A stretch of DNA of 64,000 nucleotides, taken from the NCBI RefSeq assembly GCF_010977575.1, contig NZ_CP048812.1, forward strand, positions 4,526,001 to 4,590,000, written 5' to 3'. The notes under the pieces are model-generated. The model was not told the origin of the DNA and ran no database searches. It saw nothing but the letters and a program-made list of their open reading frames with translations. The position numbers and the translations under genes were made by a program. This DNA comes from Halomonas socia (GTDB lineage Bacteria; Pseudomonadota; Gammaproteobacteria; Pseudomonadales; Halomonadaceae). Numbering within the stretch: the stretch's first letter is position 1; every line of letters begins with the position of its first letter. Of this stretch, positions 1-8,441 are shown one piece after another.

Positions 1-244
1 CCAATGCGATCACCGCATCCGGCTTGGCAACCTTGAGCGCCCGCTTGACTGCCAGCGGCAGCTCCCAGGCGCCCGGCACATGGACGATGTCGATATGCTC
101 GGCGTCCACGCCATGGCGCACCAGACTGTCGACAGCGCCCTCGACCAGGCTATCCACCACGTGGTGGTTGAAGCGTCCGACCACGATCACGTAGCGGCCA
201 TCGACGTCGGTGAAGTTGCCTTCGACTTGGGAAATCGGTTGCAT
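1..244 (-). CDS. ribH: 6,7-dimethyl-8-ribityllumazine synthase, partial
   Basis: This is the N-terminal part, about 81 residues, of lumazine synthase, which condenses the pyrimidinedione from the RibD branch with the dihydroxybutanone phosphate from RibB. The visible protein starts MQPISQVEGNFTDVDG and carries the family signatures VVGRFNHHVVDSL and VPGAWELPLA. The start is an ATG 51 bases downstream of the ribBA stop. The gene runs off the left edge, so the catalytic C-terminal half is not visible. Its place after ribBA is the usual proteobacterial order. Confidence 0.93.
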   Translation of the reverse strand, partial: MQPISQVEGNFTDVDGRYVIVVGRFNHHVVDSLVEGAVDSLVRHGVDAEHIDIVHVPGAWELPLAVKRALKVAKPDAVIAL

Positions 245-295
245 GCTCTGATTCCTGCTGTAAACGGTACTGCTGAAATTGAAACCCGTCGAACG

Positions 296-1447
296 CTAGG
301 GGTCCAGCCGTTCGACCACTTCCAGATCGAAGCCCGACAGCGCCGAGAACTTCCACGGCGAGCTGAGCAGGCGCATCTTGCCGACCCCGAGGTGGCGCAA
401 GATCTGCGAGCCGGTGCCGATGGTCAGGTAGTTGCCAGCGCCGTCGGACTCGCTGCCACGCGGCTGACGGCGGCGCTCGAGGAACACCTCGAGGTAGTCG
501 AGGAAGTCCTGGCGCGGGCGACCGTCGTCGAGCAGCACGAAGACGCCGGCCTCGGCGTTGGCCACCTCGGCGATGGCGCCGCTGGCGCTCCAGCTGGCGT
601 TGTCGCCCTTCTGCAGGCACAGCAGGTCGCGCATCACGTCGGCCAGGTGGACGCGCACCGTGGTCGGCACCTCCGGCGACGGCCGGCCCTTGACCAGCGC
701 CAGGTGATGGGCGCCCTGGATGCCGTCGCGGAACACATGCAGGTCGAGCGCGCCGAAACTGGTCTGCACCTGGGTCGACTCGACATGGTCGATGGTCTGC
801 TCGTTGTGAATGCGGTAGTGGATCAGGTCGGCGATGGTGCCCATCTTAAGGCCGTGCTCGGCGGCGAAGCGCTCGAGCTCCGGGCGCCGCGCCATGCTGC
901 CGTCGTCGTTCATGACTTCGCAGATCACGCCGCTGGGGTCGAGCCCCGCCATGGCCGCCAGGTCGCAGGCCGCCTCGGTGTGGCCTGCACGCCGCAGCAC
1001 GCCGCCGGGCTCGGCCATCAACGGGAAGATGTGCCCAGGCTGGACAATATCCTCAGCCTTGGCATCGCGTGCCACCGCAGCTTGCACGGTGCGCGCGCGG
1101 TCGGCGGCGGAAATACCGGTGGAGACGCCTTCGGCGGCCTCGATGGAGAGCGTGAACTTGGTGCCGAACCCGGAGCCGTTGTCGCTGACCATCAGCGGCA
1201 GCTTGAGACGCTGGCAGCGCTCGCGGGTCATCGGCAGGCAGATCAGGCCGCGCGCGTGGCGAGCCATGAAATTGATGTGCTCGGCCTCGACCTTCTCGGC
1301 GGCCATGATCACATCGCCCTCGTTCTCGCGATCCTCATCATCCATCAGGATCACCATCTTGCCCTGACGAATGTCCTCGATCAGCTCGGCGATCGAGGCC
1401 ATGCCAGTCGCCTGGTCGGCGCTGGAATCCTGTGAAGCCTTAGCCAT
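296..1447 (-). CDS. ribBA: 3,4-dihydroxy-2-butanone 4-phosphate synthase with degenerate GTP cyclohydrolase II domain
   Basis: This 383-residue protein makes 3,4-dihydroxy-2-butanone 4-phosphate from ribulose 5-phosphate for riboflavin synthesis. The N-terminal RibB domain (about residues 17-215) is intact, with [10 protein letters not shown], the [16 protein letters not shown] stretch and [14 protein letters not shown]. The C-terminal half has the length and the closing [12 protein letters not shown] of a GTP cyclohydrolase II, but the zinc-binding cysteine cluster and the RQEGRGIGL-type motif are gone: the matching positions read [19 protein letters not shown] and [12 protein letters not shown]. 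It is therefore probably a RibB enzyme with a non-catalytic RibA-like tail, a form known in proteobacteria, and a separate ribA would be expected elsewhere. The ATG has a GGAG six bases upstream. Confidence 0.93.
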   Translation of the reverse strand: MAKASQDSSADQATGMASIAELIEDIRQGKMVILMDDEDRENEGDVIMAAEKVEAEHINFMARHARGLICLPMTRERCQRLKLPLMVSDNGSGFGTKFTLSIEAAEGVSTGISAADRARTVQAAVARDAKAEDIVQPGHIFPLMAEPGGVLRRAGHTEAACDLAAMAGLDPSGVICEVMNDDGSMARRPELERFAAEHGLKMGTIADLIHYRIHNEQTIDHVESTQVQTSFGALDLHVFRDGIQGAHHLALVKGRPSPEVPTTVRVHLADVMRDLLCLQKGDNASWSASGAIAEVANAEAGVFVLLDDGRPRQDFLDYLEVFLERRRQPRGSESDGAGNYLTIGTGSQILRHLGVGKMRLLSSPWKFSALSGFDLEVVERLDP

Positions 1448-1541
1448 GCAAACTCCAAATCGCTATGCCCATGGGCGCCGCACGGCGGCGGCGGGTGAAC
1501 GCTCGGACAGCAACGCCCATTCTGAATCGGCGCTCAGGGTA

Positions 1542-1609
1542 CCTTGGCGCGGCGTCGGGCGCCAGTAGAGAGCACCCTTGGCGCGGCGTCGGGCGCTAAT
1601 AGAGAGCAG
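1542..1609. repeat. 34-bp tandem duplication
   Basis: Two adjacent 34-base units, 1542-1575 and 1576-1609, both begin CCTTGGCGCGGCGTCGGGCG and end in a TAGAGAGCA stretch, with only a few differences. They lie in the ribD-ribBA gap directly beside the dispersed element at 1626-1747 and could be part of its edge. No coding role is evident. Confidence 0.75.
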
Positions 1610-1625
1610 CGCCCAAGGCCTCTGA

Positions 1626-1747
1626 GCGAGGACGCCGGGGGCAGGCCGAAGAGAGGGTTTGCGCCATGGATGGCGCAAGGTAGCGCCCAGGGAGGGGTTC
1701 ACAGCGCCCTCTCGTAGGCCTGCCGACGGATCAGTTCCGAGCGGTGT
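1626..1747 (-). repeat. dispersed structured intergenic element, short copy
   Basis: This stretch is clearly related to 34188-34391. Both have GCGAGG-GACGC at the left, TTTGCGCC and GGCGCAAGGTAGCGCCCAGG in the middle, and TCGTAGGCCT then CCGAGCGGTG at the right. Here the centre is a compact palindrome: TTGCGCCAT at 1659-1667 and ATGGCGCAA at 1670-1678. The element begins five bases after the ribD stop in the direction of ribD transcription. With the tandem unit at 1542-1609 it explains the 304-base gap between ribD and ribBA, where I see no gene. Confidence 0.8.
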
Positions 1748-1751
1748 TGTG

Positions 1752-2882
1752 TTAGGCCCGGCGCTGCGGGCGGGCGGTGATTCGCCAGTCGCGGCCCACC
1801 GCGCGAATATCGAGGATATCCAGGGCGCGCTGCTGGGCCATGGTCTCGAGCCCCGGCAGGCTGAACAGCGGGCGCGCCTCACCGCCCAGCAGGGTCGGCG
1901 CCATGAATAGCTGGATCTCGTCGACCAGCTCGGCGTCGAGCATCGCCCCGGCCAGGGTCGCGCCGGTCTCGACCAGCACCTCGTTGGCCTGCTCCTGATT
2001 GGCCAGATAGCGCAGCAGCGCTTGCAGATCGACGCGTCCGTCGATGCCCGAGGCCAGCACCAGCACCTCGGCCCCCGCCGCCTCGAGGCGCGACCGGCGC
2101 TCGGCGTCGTGGCTGCAGGTAGCGACCAGGGTGCGGCCCGGTTCACGTAAGCAGGCCGCGGCCTGGGGCAGGCGCAGCCGCGAGTCGACGATGACCCGCA
2201 GCGGCTGGCGCGAGGCGATCGCCTCGGCGTCGTCGAGGTCGAGCTGGGAGGCGCGCACAGTCAGGCGCGAGTTATCGAAGATGATCGACTCGACGCCGCT
2301 GATCACCGCGCTGGAGCGCGCTCTCAGCCGCTGCACCTCGGTGCGCGCCCGCGGCCCGGTGATCCACTGCGACTCGCCGGAGCGCATCGCCGTGCGCCCG
2401 TCGAGGCTGGTCGCCATCTTCAAGCGCACCAAGGGGCGCTGCCGGGTCATGCGCAGGATAAAGCCGGGGTTGAGCGCCTGCGCTTGCTCCTCCATCAGCC
2501 CGCACTCCACCTCGACGCCCGCCTCGCGCAGAATCGTCAAGCCGCGCCCGGCAACCTGAGGGTTGGGGTCCTGCATGGCTACCACCACGCGCTTGACGCC
2601 AGCCGCCACCAGCGCCTCGGCGCAGGGGCCGGTGCGCCCGTGATGCGAGCAGGGTTCCAGGGTCACGTAGGCCGTGGCCCCGCGGGCGGCGTCGCCGGCG
2701 GCACGCAGCGCATGCACCTCGGCATGCGGTTCACCGGCACGCGCATGGAAGCCCTCGCCGACGATGCGCCGCTGCTTGACCAGCACGCAGCCGACGCGGG
2801 GATTGGGATCGGTAGTGTAAAGGCCGCGCCGCGCCAGGGTCAGGGCGCGGGCCATCCAGGTTTCGGCAGTCGCTTTGGGCAT
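1752..2882 (-). CDS. ribD: bifunctional diaminohydroxyphosphoribosylaminopyrimidine deaminase / reductase
   Basis: RibD (376 residues) performs the second and third steps of the GTP branch of riboflavin synthesis: deamination of the pyrimidine, then NADPH-dependent reduction of the ribosyl group. The N-terminal zinc deaminase domain shows HAEVHAL and EPCSHHGRTGPC, the zinc ligands and catalytic Glu. The C-terminal reductase domain begins near PLVRLKMATSLDGRTA and contains SQWITGPRAR and VDSRLRLP. It is preceded by nrdR with an 18-base gap, a common pairing, and followed by ribBA after a repeat-filled gap. No riboflavin synthase gene lies between them. Length is typical. Confidence 0.96.
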   Translation of the reverse strand: MPKATAETWMARALTLARRGLYTTDPNPRVGCVLVKQRRIVGEGFHARAGEPHAEVHALRAAGDAARGATAYVTLEPCSHHGRTGPCAEALVAAGVKRVVVAMQDPNPQVAGRGLTILREAGVEVECGLMEEQAQALNPGFILRMTRQRPLVRLKMATSLDGRTAMRSGESQWITGPRARTEVQRLRARSSAVISGVESIIFDNSRLTVRASQLDLDDAEAIASRQPLRVIVDSRLRLPQAAACLREPGRTLVATCSHDAERRSRLEAAGAEVLVLASGIDGRVDLQALLRYLANQEQANEVLVETGATLAGAMLDAELVDEIQLFMAPTLLGGEARPLFSLPGLETMAQQRALDILDIRAVGRDWRITARPQRRA

Positions 2883-2900
2883 GCGTCGTCCGTGTGCAGA

Positions 2901-3380
2901 TCAAGTATCGTCGTTGGGCGAGAACGAGGGCTCCTGGGCCAGGCGGTCGATCTCGGCGCGAAATTCGTCGAGGTCCTGAAAGCGGCGGTAGACCGAGGCG
3001 AAGCGAATGTAGGCCACCTGATCGAGGCGCTTGAGCGCCTGCATCACCTCTTCACCGACATCCAGCGCCGCCACCTCACGCTCGCCGCGGGCACGCAGCC
3101 GCTGACGAATCCGCTCTACCGCCGCCTCGATCGACTCGGCGCTGACCGGGCGTTTCTCCAGCGCGCGCAGCATGCCGGCGCGAAGCTTGCGCTCATCGAA
3201 GGTCTCGCGGGAGCCATCGGCCTTGATCACCCGCGGCATCACCAGCTCGGCGGTCTCATAGGTGGTGAAACGCTCACCGCACTCGGCACACTGGCGGCGA
3301 CGGCGCACCTGATCGCCTTCGGCGACCAGTCGCGAGTCGGTCACCTTGGTGTCGTGCGTACCGCAGAAGGGACAATGCAT
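2901..3380 (-). CDS. nrdR: transcriptional repressor NrdR
   Basis: NrdR (159 residues) represses ribonucleotide reductase operons according to dATP/ATP binding. The N-terminal zinc ribbon is complete: [17 protein letters not shown] and [12 protein letters not shown] give two CxxC pairs. An ATP-cone domain follows (about residues 48-140), with [19 protein letters not shown]. The length matches the family. It is first in the nrdR-ribD-ribBA-ribH order and is divergent from the phosphorylase gene at 3488, sharing a 107-base intergenic region. Confidence 0.97.
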   Translation of the reverse strand: MHCPFCGTHDTKVTDSRLVAEGDQVRRRRQCAECGERFTTYETAELVMPRVIKADGSRETFDERKLRAGMLRALEKRPVSAESIEAAVERIRQRLRARGEREVAALDVGEEVMQALKRLDQVAYIRFASVYRRFQDLDEFRAEIDRLAQEPSFSPNDDT

Positions 3381-3487
3381 GAGGTCAGTTCCGGCGTCGG
3401 TGTTGTTCTAAATGGTTGCCGTAGTGTAAGCGCTTGGCACGCCTTCTGCATTAAGCTGGAGATAGAAGCCAATCAAGGAGAGATGCC

Positions 3488-5278
3488 ATGAGCTCGCCGA
3501 CGCCCCCACCTGCGCTCGAGCCCCTCGATGCCGCGGCCTTCACGGCGCTGGCCAGTGCCCGCCTGGGCGAGGTCTACGGCCCGCGCGCCGGCGAGGTGAT
3601 GCGCCGCCTGACCACCCTGCTGGCGCACCATCGTGATGCACTGCGCGGGCGTCCGGGCGCCGGGCGCCCGCTATGGAGCGAACGCGACCAGTGGCTGATC
3701 AGCTACGGCGACACCCTGATCGACGGCGGCCGCCCGCCGCTGGAAGTGCTCGACGACTTTCTCGAGCAGCGTCTCGGCGACACCTTCAGCGGCGTGCATG
3801 TGCTGCCGTTCTTTCCCTGGAGCAGCGACGACGGGTTCTCGGTGATCCACTATCGCGAGGTCAATCCGGCGCTGGGCGACTGGTCGCACATTCAGCGCCT
3901 GGCGGGGCACCGCGACCTGATGGTCGACCTGGTGATCAATCACGTCTCCCGCGAATCGCTGTGGTTCGTCGACTACCTGGCCGGCAGCCAGCCGGGGCGC
4001 GATTACTTCATCGAAATGGACCCGGACACCGACCTCTCCCAGGTGGTGCGCCCGCGCAATTCGCCATTGCTGGTACCGGTGGCCACGCGCCGCGGCACCC
4101 GCTACCTGTGGGCGACCTTCTCCGAGGATCAGATCGATCTCAACTTCGCCAATCCCGATGTACTGCTGGAGTTCATCGGCATCCTGCTGTTCTACGTCGA
4201 ACAGGGCGCGCGAATCATCCGCCTCGATGCCATCGCCTTCCTGTGGAAAGAGGTCGGCACGCCGTGTATCCACCTGCCGCAGACCCACGCCATCGTGCGC
4301 CTGCTGCGCGCCATTCTCGACCATGTGGCGCCGGGTACCCTGCTGATCACCGAGACCAACGTGCCACACCGCGAGAATCTCAGCTATTTTGGACTCGAAC
4401 GCCTCGAGGAGGGTGGGCTGGAACGCGGCGAGACGCCAGACGAAGCACACCTGGTCTACCAGTTCACCCTGCCGCCGCTGCTGGTCCATACCTTGACCAG
4501 CGGCGACGCCAGCACCCTGGCCAGTTGGCTGCGTGGCCTGCCCTCGCTGCCCGCCGGCTGCAGTTACCTCAACTTCACCGCCAGCCATGACGGCATCGGC
4601 GTCCGCGCCCTGGAGGGCCTGCTGCCCGGGCATGAGGTAGAAGCGCTGCTGGAGCTGATGCACCGCTTCGGCGGTTTCGTCAGCATGAAGGCCAACGCCG
4701 ACGGCGAGGACTCGCCCTACGAGATCAACATCACCTACTTCGAGGCACTCAAGGGCACCCGCCGCGGCCCCGACCCTTGGCAGATCGAGCGTTTCCTGTG
4801 CAGCCAGCACCTGATGCTGGCACTGCAGGGTATCCCCGCGCTCTACCTACACTCCCTGACCGCTACTCTCAACGACCACGAGGGCATCGAGCGCAGCGGC
4901 AGGCTGCGCTCGATCAATCGCCGCCAGTGGGAGATGGAGGTGCTCGACGAGCTACTCGACAGCCGCAATACGCCGACCCGCGAGGTGTTCCTGGCGCTCA
5001 AGCGGCGCCTCGACATTCGCCGCGGTGAGCCCTGCTTCCACCCCGACGCCGACCAGCAGGTGCTCGACACGCCGGCCAGCCTGCTGGCCATCCAGCGCGG
5101 GCCACTCAGCGACGGCCGACGCTTGCTGGCGATCTACAACGTCACCGACAAGCGCCAGCCGCTGGCGCTTGAGGCGCTCGCCGAGCACGACTGGCACGAC
5201 CTGCTCGAGGATGCCCCCTGCCCCACCCCGCCGACGGAACTGGGGCCTTACCGCAGCCTGTGGCTGGTCAGTCGCTGA
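3488..5278 (+). CDS. GH13_18 sugar phosphorylase (glucosylglycerate or sucrose phosphorylase type)
   Basis: This 596-residue cytoplasmic alpha-amylase-fold enzyme belongs to the sucrose phosphorylase group, which splits a glucoside with phosphate to give glucose 1-phosphate. The nucleophile Asp lies in IIRLDAIAFLWKEVGT, the acid/base Glu in LLITETNVPH, and the transition-state Asp in FTASHDGIGVR. The stretch TFSEDQIDLNFANPDV is typical of the subgroup acting on glucosylglycerate or glucosylglycerol rather than of strict sucrose phosphorylases. Substrate cannot be settled by eye, but gpgS and its phosphatase 15 kb away favour glucosylglycerate. The start has AAGGAG eight bases upstream. The last 11 bases overlap the convergent ATPase gene. 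Confidence 0.88.
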   Translation: MSSPTPPPALEPLDAAAFTALASARLGEVYGPRAGEVMRRLTTLLAHHRDALRGRPGAGRPLWSERDQWLISYGDTLIDGGRPPLEVLDDFLEQRLGDTFSGVHVLPFFPWSSDDGFSVIHYREVNPALGDWSHIQRLAGHRDLMVDLVINHVSRESLWFVDYLAGSQPGRDYFIEMDPDTDLSQVVRPRNSPLLVPVATRRGTRYLWATFSEDQIDLNFANPDVLLEFIGILLFYVEQGARIIRLDAIAFLWKEVGTPCIHLPQTHAIVRLLRAILDHVAPGTLLITETNVPHRENLSYFGLERLEEGGLERGETPDEAHLVYQFTLPPLLVHTLTSGDASTLASWLRGLPSLPAGCSYLNFTASHDGIGVRALEGLLPGHEVEALLELMHRFGGFVSMKANADGEDSPYEINITYFEALKGTRRGPDPWQIERFLCSQHLMLALQGIPALYLHSLTATLNDHEGIERSGRLRSINRRQWEMEVLDELLDSRNTPTREVFLALKRRLDIRRGEPCFHPDADQQVLDTPASLLAIQRGPLSDGRRLLAIYNVTDKRQPLALEALAEHDWHDLLEDAPCPTPPTELGPYRSLWLVSR

Positions 5279-7457
5279 GTCCCAGGCGTGCAGCGTTGGC
5301 GGTAACCGACAGCGAGCTTGCCGCCATCGCCAGCACCGCCACCAGTGGCGGAATCGCCATCCACACCACCAGCCCCAGCGCCACCAGGTTGTAGCCCGCC
5401 GACAGCGCCAGGTTCTGGCGCATGATGCGCCGCGCCCGCCGTGCGATCTGCCAGGCATCCACTACCCCCGCGACGCCCGGCTCGAGCAGCTGCACCGCCG
5501 CGCCGTCGCGAGCCGGCCGGCTCGCCCCCTGCGGCGCCATGCCGACGTCGGCGGTGGCCAGCGCCAGCACATCGTTGACGCCGTCGCCGACGAACAGCGA
5601 CGGCCGCTCAAGGCGTGCCACCAGCCGTGCCTTGGCCTCCGGCGACTGGCCGGCAAAGCATTCACGCGGCGCAAAACCGGTCGCCTCGCCCACCGCCGCC
5701 ACCTCGGCGGCGCGATCACCGCTGACCAGCGCCAGCGTCATGCCGGCGCGGCGCAGCTCGGCCAAGGGCGCCAGCGCACCGCTGTCGGGGCAGTCGCGCA
5801 GGGTCAGCTCGCCGAGCCACTCGCCGTTGCGCGCCACCGCCACCCGACTGCCGACCTGCGACTCGTCGTCGCTGTCCGCGCGTGCCGGAAGGCCCAGCTC
5901 GGCGGCCAGCCAGGCCGGCGCACCGACCAGCAATCGAGCGCCATCGGCCAGCCTCACGCGGCGCCCGCCGCCTGCCGACTCGACGATCTCGACCGGCGCC
6001 TCACCCATCGCCAGGCCGCGCCGATCGGCGGCCTGGCGCAGCGCCAGCCCCAGCGGATGCTCGCTGCCCCATTCCGCCTGGGCCGCCAGCCTCAGCAGCG
6101 TTGGTTCGTCCACTCCCTCGGCCGGCAGGCACTCGGCCAGCTCGGCCTCGCCGCGGGTCAGGGTGCCGGTCTTGTCGAAGGCGGCGCTGCGCACCTGGCC
6201 CAGCGACTCGAAGGCGGCCAGATCACGGAACACCACCCCATGGCGCAGCGCCTGGCTACCGGCGGCAAGATTGGCCAGCGGAATCGCCAGCCCCACCGCG
6301 CAGGGGCACGCCACCACCAGCACCGAGAGCGCCCGTACCAGCGATTCCTCGACGGTCACCCCGGCCAACAGCAAACCACCGAGGGTCATCACCGCCAGCA
6401 CCACGGCCAACGGGCTAAGCCAGGCAGCGAAGCGGTCGGCCAGGCGCTGCAGCTCGCCCTTGCGCGCATGCAGCTCGAGCATCTGGTGATGCAGGCGGTC
6501 GAGGTAGCCCTCGCCGGCGCGGGCCGTGACCACCAGCGTGATCGCCTCGCCGAGGTTACGACTGCCGGCCTGAAGCGCCGCACCGCGCTGGCGACTCACC
6601 GCCCGCGCCTCGCCGTTGAGCGGCGACAGGTCGAGCCAGGCCCTGTCGCTCTCCAGTGCGCCATCGAGCGGCACCAGCTCACCGACGTCGACACGCACTC
6701 GCTCGCCGAGAGCGACCTCGTCCAGCGCCCGCGTATGCAGCGTCCCAGCCTCCAGCACTTCGACCTCGGCGACATGCGGATAGAGACGCGACAGCGCCCG
6801 CAGTCCGCGATAGCGGCACAGCGTCTCCACCAGCCGGCCCACCAGCAGCAGCAGGATCAGCATCACCGCGGTATCGAAGTAGACCTCCGCCGAGCCACGC
6901 CACAGTAGCCAAACCGAGACCAGCACCGCGCCCAGCACGCCCAGGCTGATCAGTGCATCCATGCCCGGGCGGCCGGCGCGCAGGGTACGCCAGCCGGCAC
7001 GATAGAAGGGCCAGCCGGCATAGCTCACCACCGGCACTGCGAAGGCCCCCGAGACCAGCGCCAGCACGAACTCCAAGCGCGGCCCGGGCAGTGCCCCGAC
7101 ATAGATCAACAGCGAGGCGAGCATGGTCCACATGCCGAAGCTGGCGCCCACCGCCAGGCGCAGCGTCAGGCGGCGGCTCTCGGCCTCGAGGCGGCTCTCG
7201 GCGTCCTGGGCCGCCTCGAGGGGCACCAGCCGATAGCCCAGGCGGCGCACCCGCGGCGCCAGCGTCTCCAGGGCGATCGCCTCGGCGTCGCCGCTGAGGT
7301 GCACCGTGGCGGTGGCGTAGTTGACACTGGCACGCGACACGCCGCGGTGGCGCGCCAGCACGCTCTCCACCGCCTGGGCACAGCTGGTGCACCACATGCC
7401 GTGCAGCGAGTAGAGTGCGGTGTCGGCGTTGAGTGCCGGATGGGAGGCGTCGGGCAT
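5268..7457 (-). CDS. P1B-type heavy-metal (copper) transporting ATPase
   Basis: This 729-residue inner-membrane pump probably moves Cu(I). It has an N-terminal heavy-metal-associated domain with metal ligands in GMWCTSCAQAVE (Cys23, Cys26), a set of membrane helices, the transport motif ACPCAVGLAIP, the phosphorylation motif FDKTGTLTRG, the SEHPLG nucleotide motif and GDGVNDVLALA. The overall form recalls CopA/CcoI-type pumps. The actuator loop, normally TGE, reads PLNGEARAVS, so the Thr is replaced by Asn while the catalytic Glu remains. It is divergent from dsbG at 7569, which fits a role linked to copper and periplasmic thiol stress. Export versus cytochrome-oxidase assembly cannot be decided here. 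Confidence 0.92.
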   Translation of the reverse strand: MPDASHPALNADTALYSLHGMWCTSCAQAVESVLARHRGVSRASVNYATATVHLSGDAEAIALETLAPRVRRLGYRLVPLEAAQDAESRLEAESRRLTLRLAVGASFGMWTMLASLLIYVGALPGPRLEFVLALVSGAFAVPVVSYAGWPFYRAGWRTLRAGRPGMDALISLGVLGAVLVSVWLLWRGSAEVYFDTAVMLILLLLVGRLVETLCRYRGLRALSRLYPHVAEVEVLEAGTLHTRALDEVALGERVRVDVGELVPLDGALESDRAWLDLSPLNGEARAVSRQRGAALQAGSRNLGEAITLVVTARAGEGYLDRLHHQMLELHARKGELQRLADRFAAWLSPLAVVLAVMTLGGLLLAGVTVEESLVRALSVLVVACPCAVGLAIPLANLAAGSQALRHGVVFRDLAAFESLGQVRSAAFDKTGTLTRGEAELAECLPAEGVDEPTLLRLAAQAEWGSEHPLGLALRQAADRRGLAMGEAPVEIVESAGGGRRVRLADGARLLVGAPAWLAAELGLPARADSDDESQVGSRVAVARNGEWLGELTLRDCPDSGALAPLAELRRAGMTLALVSGDRAAEVAAVGEATGFAPRECFAGQSPEAKARLVARLERPSLFVGDGVNDVLALATADVGMAPQGASRPARDGAAVQLLEPGVAGVVDAWQIARRARRIMRQNLALSAGYNLVALGLVVWMAIPPLVAVLAMAASSLSVTANAARLGLSD

Positions 7458-7568
7458 GGCCGTCCTTGGCGAATGTTCGGAAAAATGCGTCAGCGTACCG
7501 CGGCCTCGCCGCTGGGCAGAACGCCCCGGGCGTGGCAGTCTGCACGCAGAGACCTACGAGGATGCCTC

Positions 7569-8318
7569 ATGCCCCCGCTTCACGCACGCCTGTCTGCCGT
7601 TCTACTCGCCCTGCTACCCGCCGGCGCCGTGGCCAGCGATTGGCCGGCACCGATCGCCGCCCTGCAAGCCCAGGGCATGACCATCCACGGGGAATTCGAG
7701 GCCCTGGGCGGTATGACCGGCTACGCCGGCAGCTATCAGGGTCACGAGCTGGCCGCCTACCTGCTGCCCGACGGCGAGCATGTGATCGTCGGCACCCTGC
7801 AGGACGCCGAGGGCAACGACCTGAGCCGGCCAATGCTCGATGAAGTGATTCGCGGCGAGGAGGATGGTGAAAGCCTGGCGATGCTCGAACAGAGCGCCTG
7901 GATTGCCGAGGGCGAGGCCGAACGCATCGTCTACGTGTTCACCGACCCCTACTGCCCCTACTGCCAGCGGCTGTTCGACAAGGCACGCCCCTGGGTCGAG
8001 GCCGGCGAGGTGCAGCTGCGCCACGTGATGGTCGGGCTGATGGAGCGCGACAGTCCGCGCACGGCCATTTCACTGCTGGCCGCCGACGACCCCAGCGCAG
8101 CACTGCTCGCCCATCATCGCGGCGAAGAGACGCCACGCCTGGAGACCCTGCCCCGCGATCTGGAGGAGGCGCTGTTCGACAACCACCAGCTGATGGAGAG
8201 TTTCGGCCTGATGGCCACTCCGAGCATGGTCTATCAGGGCGAGCGCGGCCTGCAGATGGCCCACGGCCTGCCCGACGAGGACGAACTGGCGGCGATTTTT
8301 GGTGCGCCGCATCCCTGA
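7569..8318 (+). CDS. dsbG: thiol:disulfide interchange protein DsbG-like (copy 1)
   Basis: A 249-residue periplasmic disulfide isomerase/reductase of the DsbC/DsbG family. A signal peptide (MPPLHARLSAVLLALLPAGA then VASD) leads into the N-terminal dimerisation domain; the thioredoxin domain has the active site DPYCPYCQRL and the cis-Pro loop MATPSMVY. The ATG at 7569 has GAGG seven bases upstream and places the signal peptide at the start; longer readings add residues with no RBS. DsbD (8442) would keep it reduced. It is a clear paralogue of the protein at 11159, sharing WPAP, YLLPDGEHVIVGTL-like and GEVQLRHVMVG segments. Confidence 0.93.
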   Translation: MPPLHARLSAVLLALLPAGAVASDWPAPIAALQAQGMTIHGEFEALGGMTGYAGSYQGHELAAYLLPDGEHVIVGTLQDAEGNDLSRPMLDEVIRGEEDGESLAMLEQSAWIAEGEAERIVYVFTDPYCPYCQRLFDKARPWVEAGEVQLRHVMVGLMERDSPRTAISLLAADDPSAALLAHHRGEETPRLETLPRDLEEALFDNHQLMESFGLMATPSMVYQGERGLQMAHGLPDEDELAAIFGAPHP

Positions 8319-8377
8319 CGACCGACCGGCCCTAGCTTTGCCTTGTTAGTCACCATGCAGGGTGCCTGGCATGCTCT

Positions 8378-8394
8378 TAATCCTCACATAATCC
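8378..8394 (+). promoter_or_regulatory. candidate response-regulator tandem half-sites
   Basis: TAATCC occurs at 8378-8383 and again at 8389-8394, an 11-base period in direct orientation, about 50 bases upstream of the dsbD start. OmpR/PhoB-family regulators, like the one encoded at 13265-13966, commonly bind such direct repeats near the -35 region. The link to that regulator is inferred from position and spacing only. Confidence 0.4.
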
Positions 8395-8441
8395 CCTCCC
8401 GCTAGTCTGACCGCCTCTTCACCGACACTCGATGAGAGGCC

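Noticed and set aside
80-1435. A long plus-strand reading frame opposite ribBA
   Set aside because: It is antisense to a gene with clear conserved motifs, its composition is that of a GC-rich shadow frame, and it has no recognisable domain.
5025-6908. A 627-codon plus-strand frame opposite the metal ATPase
   Set aside because: It covers the strand opposite a well-supported ATPase and has low-complexity Arg, Gln and His content typical of antisense frames.
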